Shown: piece by piece, positions 63,987-64,000 of the stretch
How positions within the stretch are numbered: the stretch's first letter is position 1
Layout: the number at the start of each line of letters is the position of its first letter
Source of the DNA: Streptomyces qinzhouensis
GTDB lineage: Bacteria > Actinomycetota > Actinomycetes > Streptomycetales > Streptomycetaceae
Assembly (NCBI RefSeq): GCF_007856155.1
Contig: NZ_CP042266.1
Span: 5,704,001-5,768,000, forward strand
Length of the DNA: 64,000 nucleotides
Reading direction: 5' to 3'
Position numbers and translations under genes: made by a program
Notes under the pieces: generated by a model
What the model was told of the DNA's origin: nothing
Seen by the model: only the letters and a program-made list of their open reading frames with translations
The model's database searches: none

Positions 63987-64000
63987 CCCCCACCGGCGCC

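Overview
The window is a chromosomal segment of a Streptomyces species. The evidence is the very high G+C content with third-position GC bias, many GTG starts and 1-4 nt stop/start overlaps, the developmental sigma factor WhiG, four consecutive type I signal peptidases, the amtB-glnK-glnD nitrogen operon and a chitinase promoter with a DasR-type operator. From memory, gene order is collinear with the S. coelicolor SCO5583-SCO5678 region. The dprA-whiG and cdsA-rlmN junctions are tight here; I recall those positions carrying extra, island-like genes in S. coelicolor.

Layout. (1) 1-3657: nitrogen sensing (ammonium channel end, PII, PII-modifying enzyme). (2) 3799-7461: SRP GTPase and an FtsH protease, with tandem DnaA-box-like sequences between them. 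(3) 8127-11737: SprT-like zinc protein, then rpsP-khpA, a very strong hairpin, rimM-trmD and rplS. (4) 11827-16617: four signal peptidases, a NUDIX hydrolase and a DUF2469 protein. (5) 16946-21935: YraN, ComM/YifB, DprA, WhiG and a TetR regulator; dprA has a rare TTA codon. (6) 22083-27907: secreted M23 peptidase gene (also with a TTA codon) facing away from rpsB-tsf-pyrH-frr-cdsA. (7) 28047-33330: rlmN, then a TPP-riboswitch-controlled thiamine ABC transporter thiBPQ. (8) 33604-35450: an ABC pair whose ATPase has lost its signature and Q-loop residues.

(9) 35662-59503 is rich in polyamine/GABA catabolism: an AsnC regulator with an aminotransferase, diverging from an aldehyde dehydrogenase; later a second aldehyde dehydrogenase, a potDABC-type ABC transporter and a PuuB-like FAD oxidoreductase; finally gabT. 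Together they can import putrescine or spermidine, oxidise or transaminate it to aldehydes, oxidise these to GABA-level acids, and feed succinate semialdehyde and glutamate metabolism. Interspersed are a serine hydrolase, a two-component system, a DUF574 methyltransferase, a GDPD, an adenosine-deaminase-family enzyme (possibly the menaquinone enzyme aminodeoxyfutalosine deaminase), a NADAR protein, a small unknown protein, a chitinase and a PAP2 phosphatase. (10) 59828-63986: an 800-residue membrane ATP-binding protein and a PucR-type regulator.

Most of the window is core chromosome. I see no prophage, transposase, CRISPR array, tRNA or rRNA. The less ordinary content is in the gaps: several intergenic regions hold short tandem repeats, strong hairpins or DnaA-box-like motifs.
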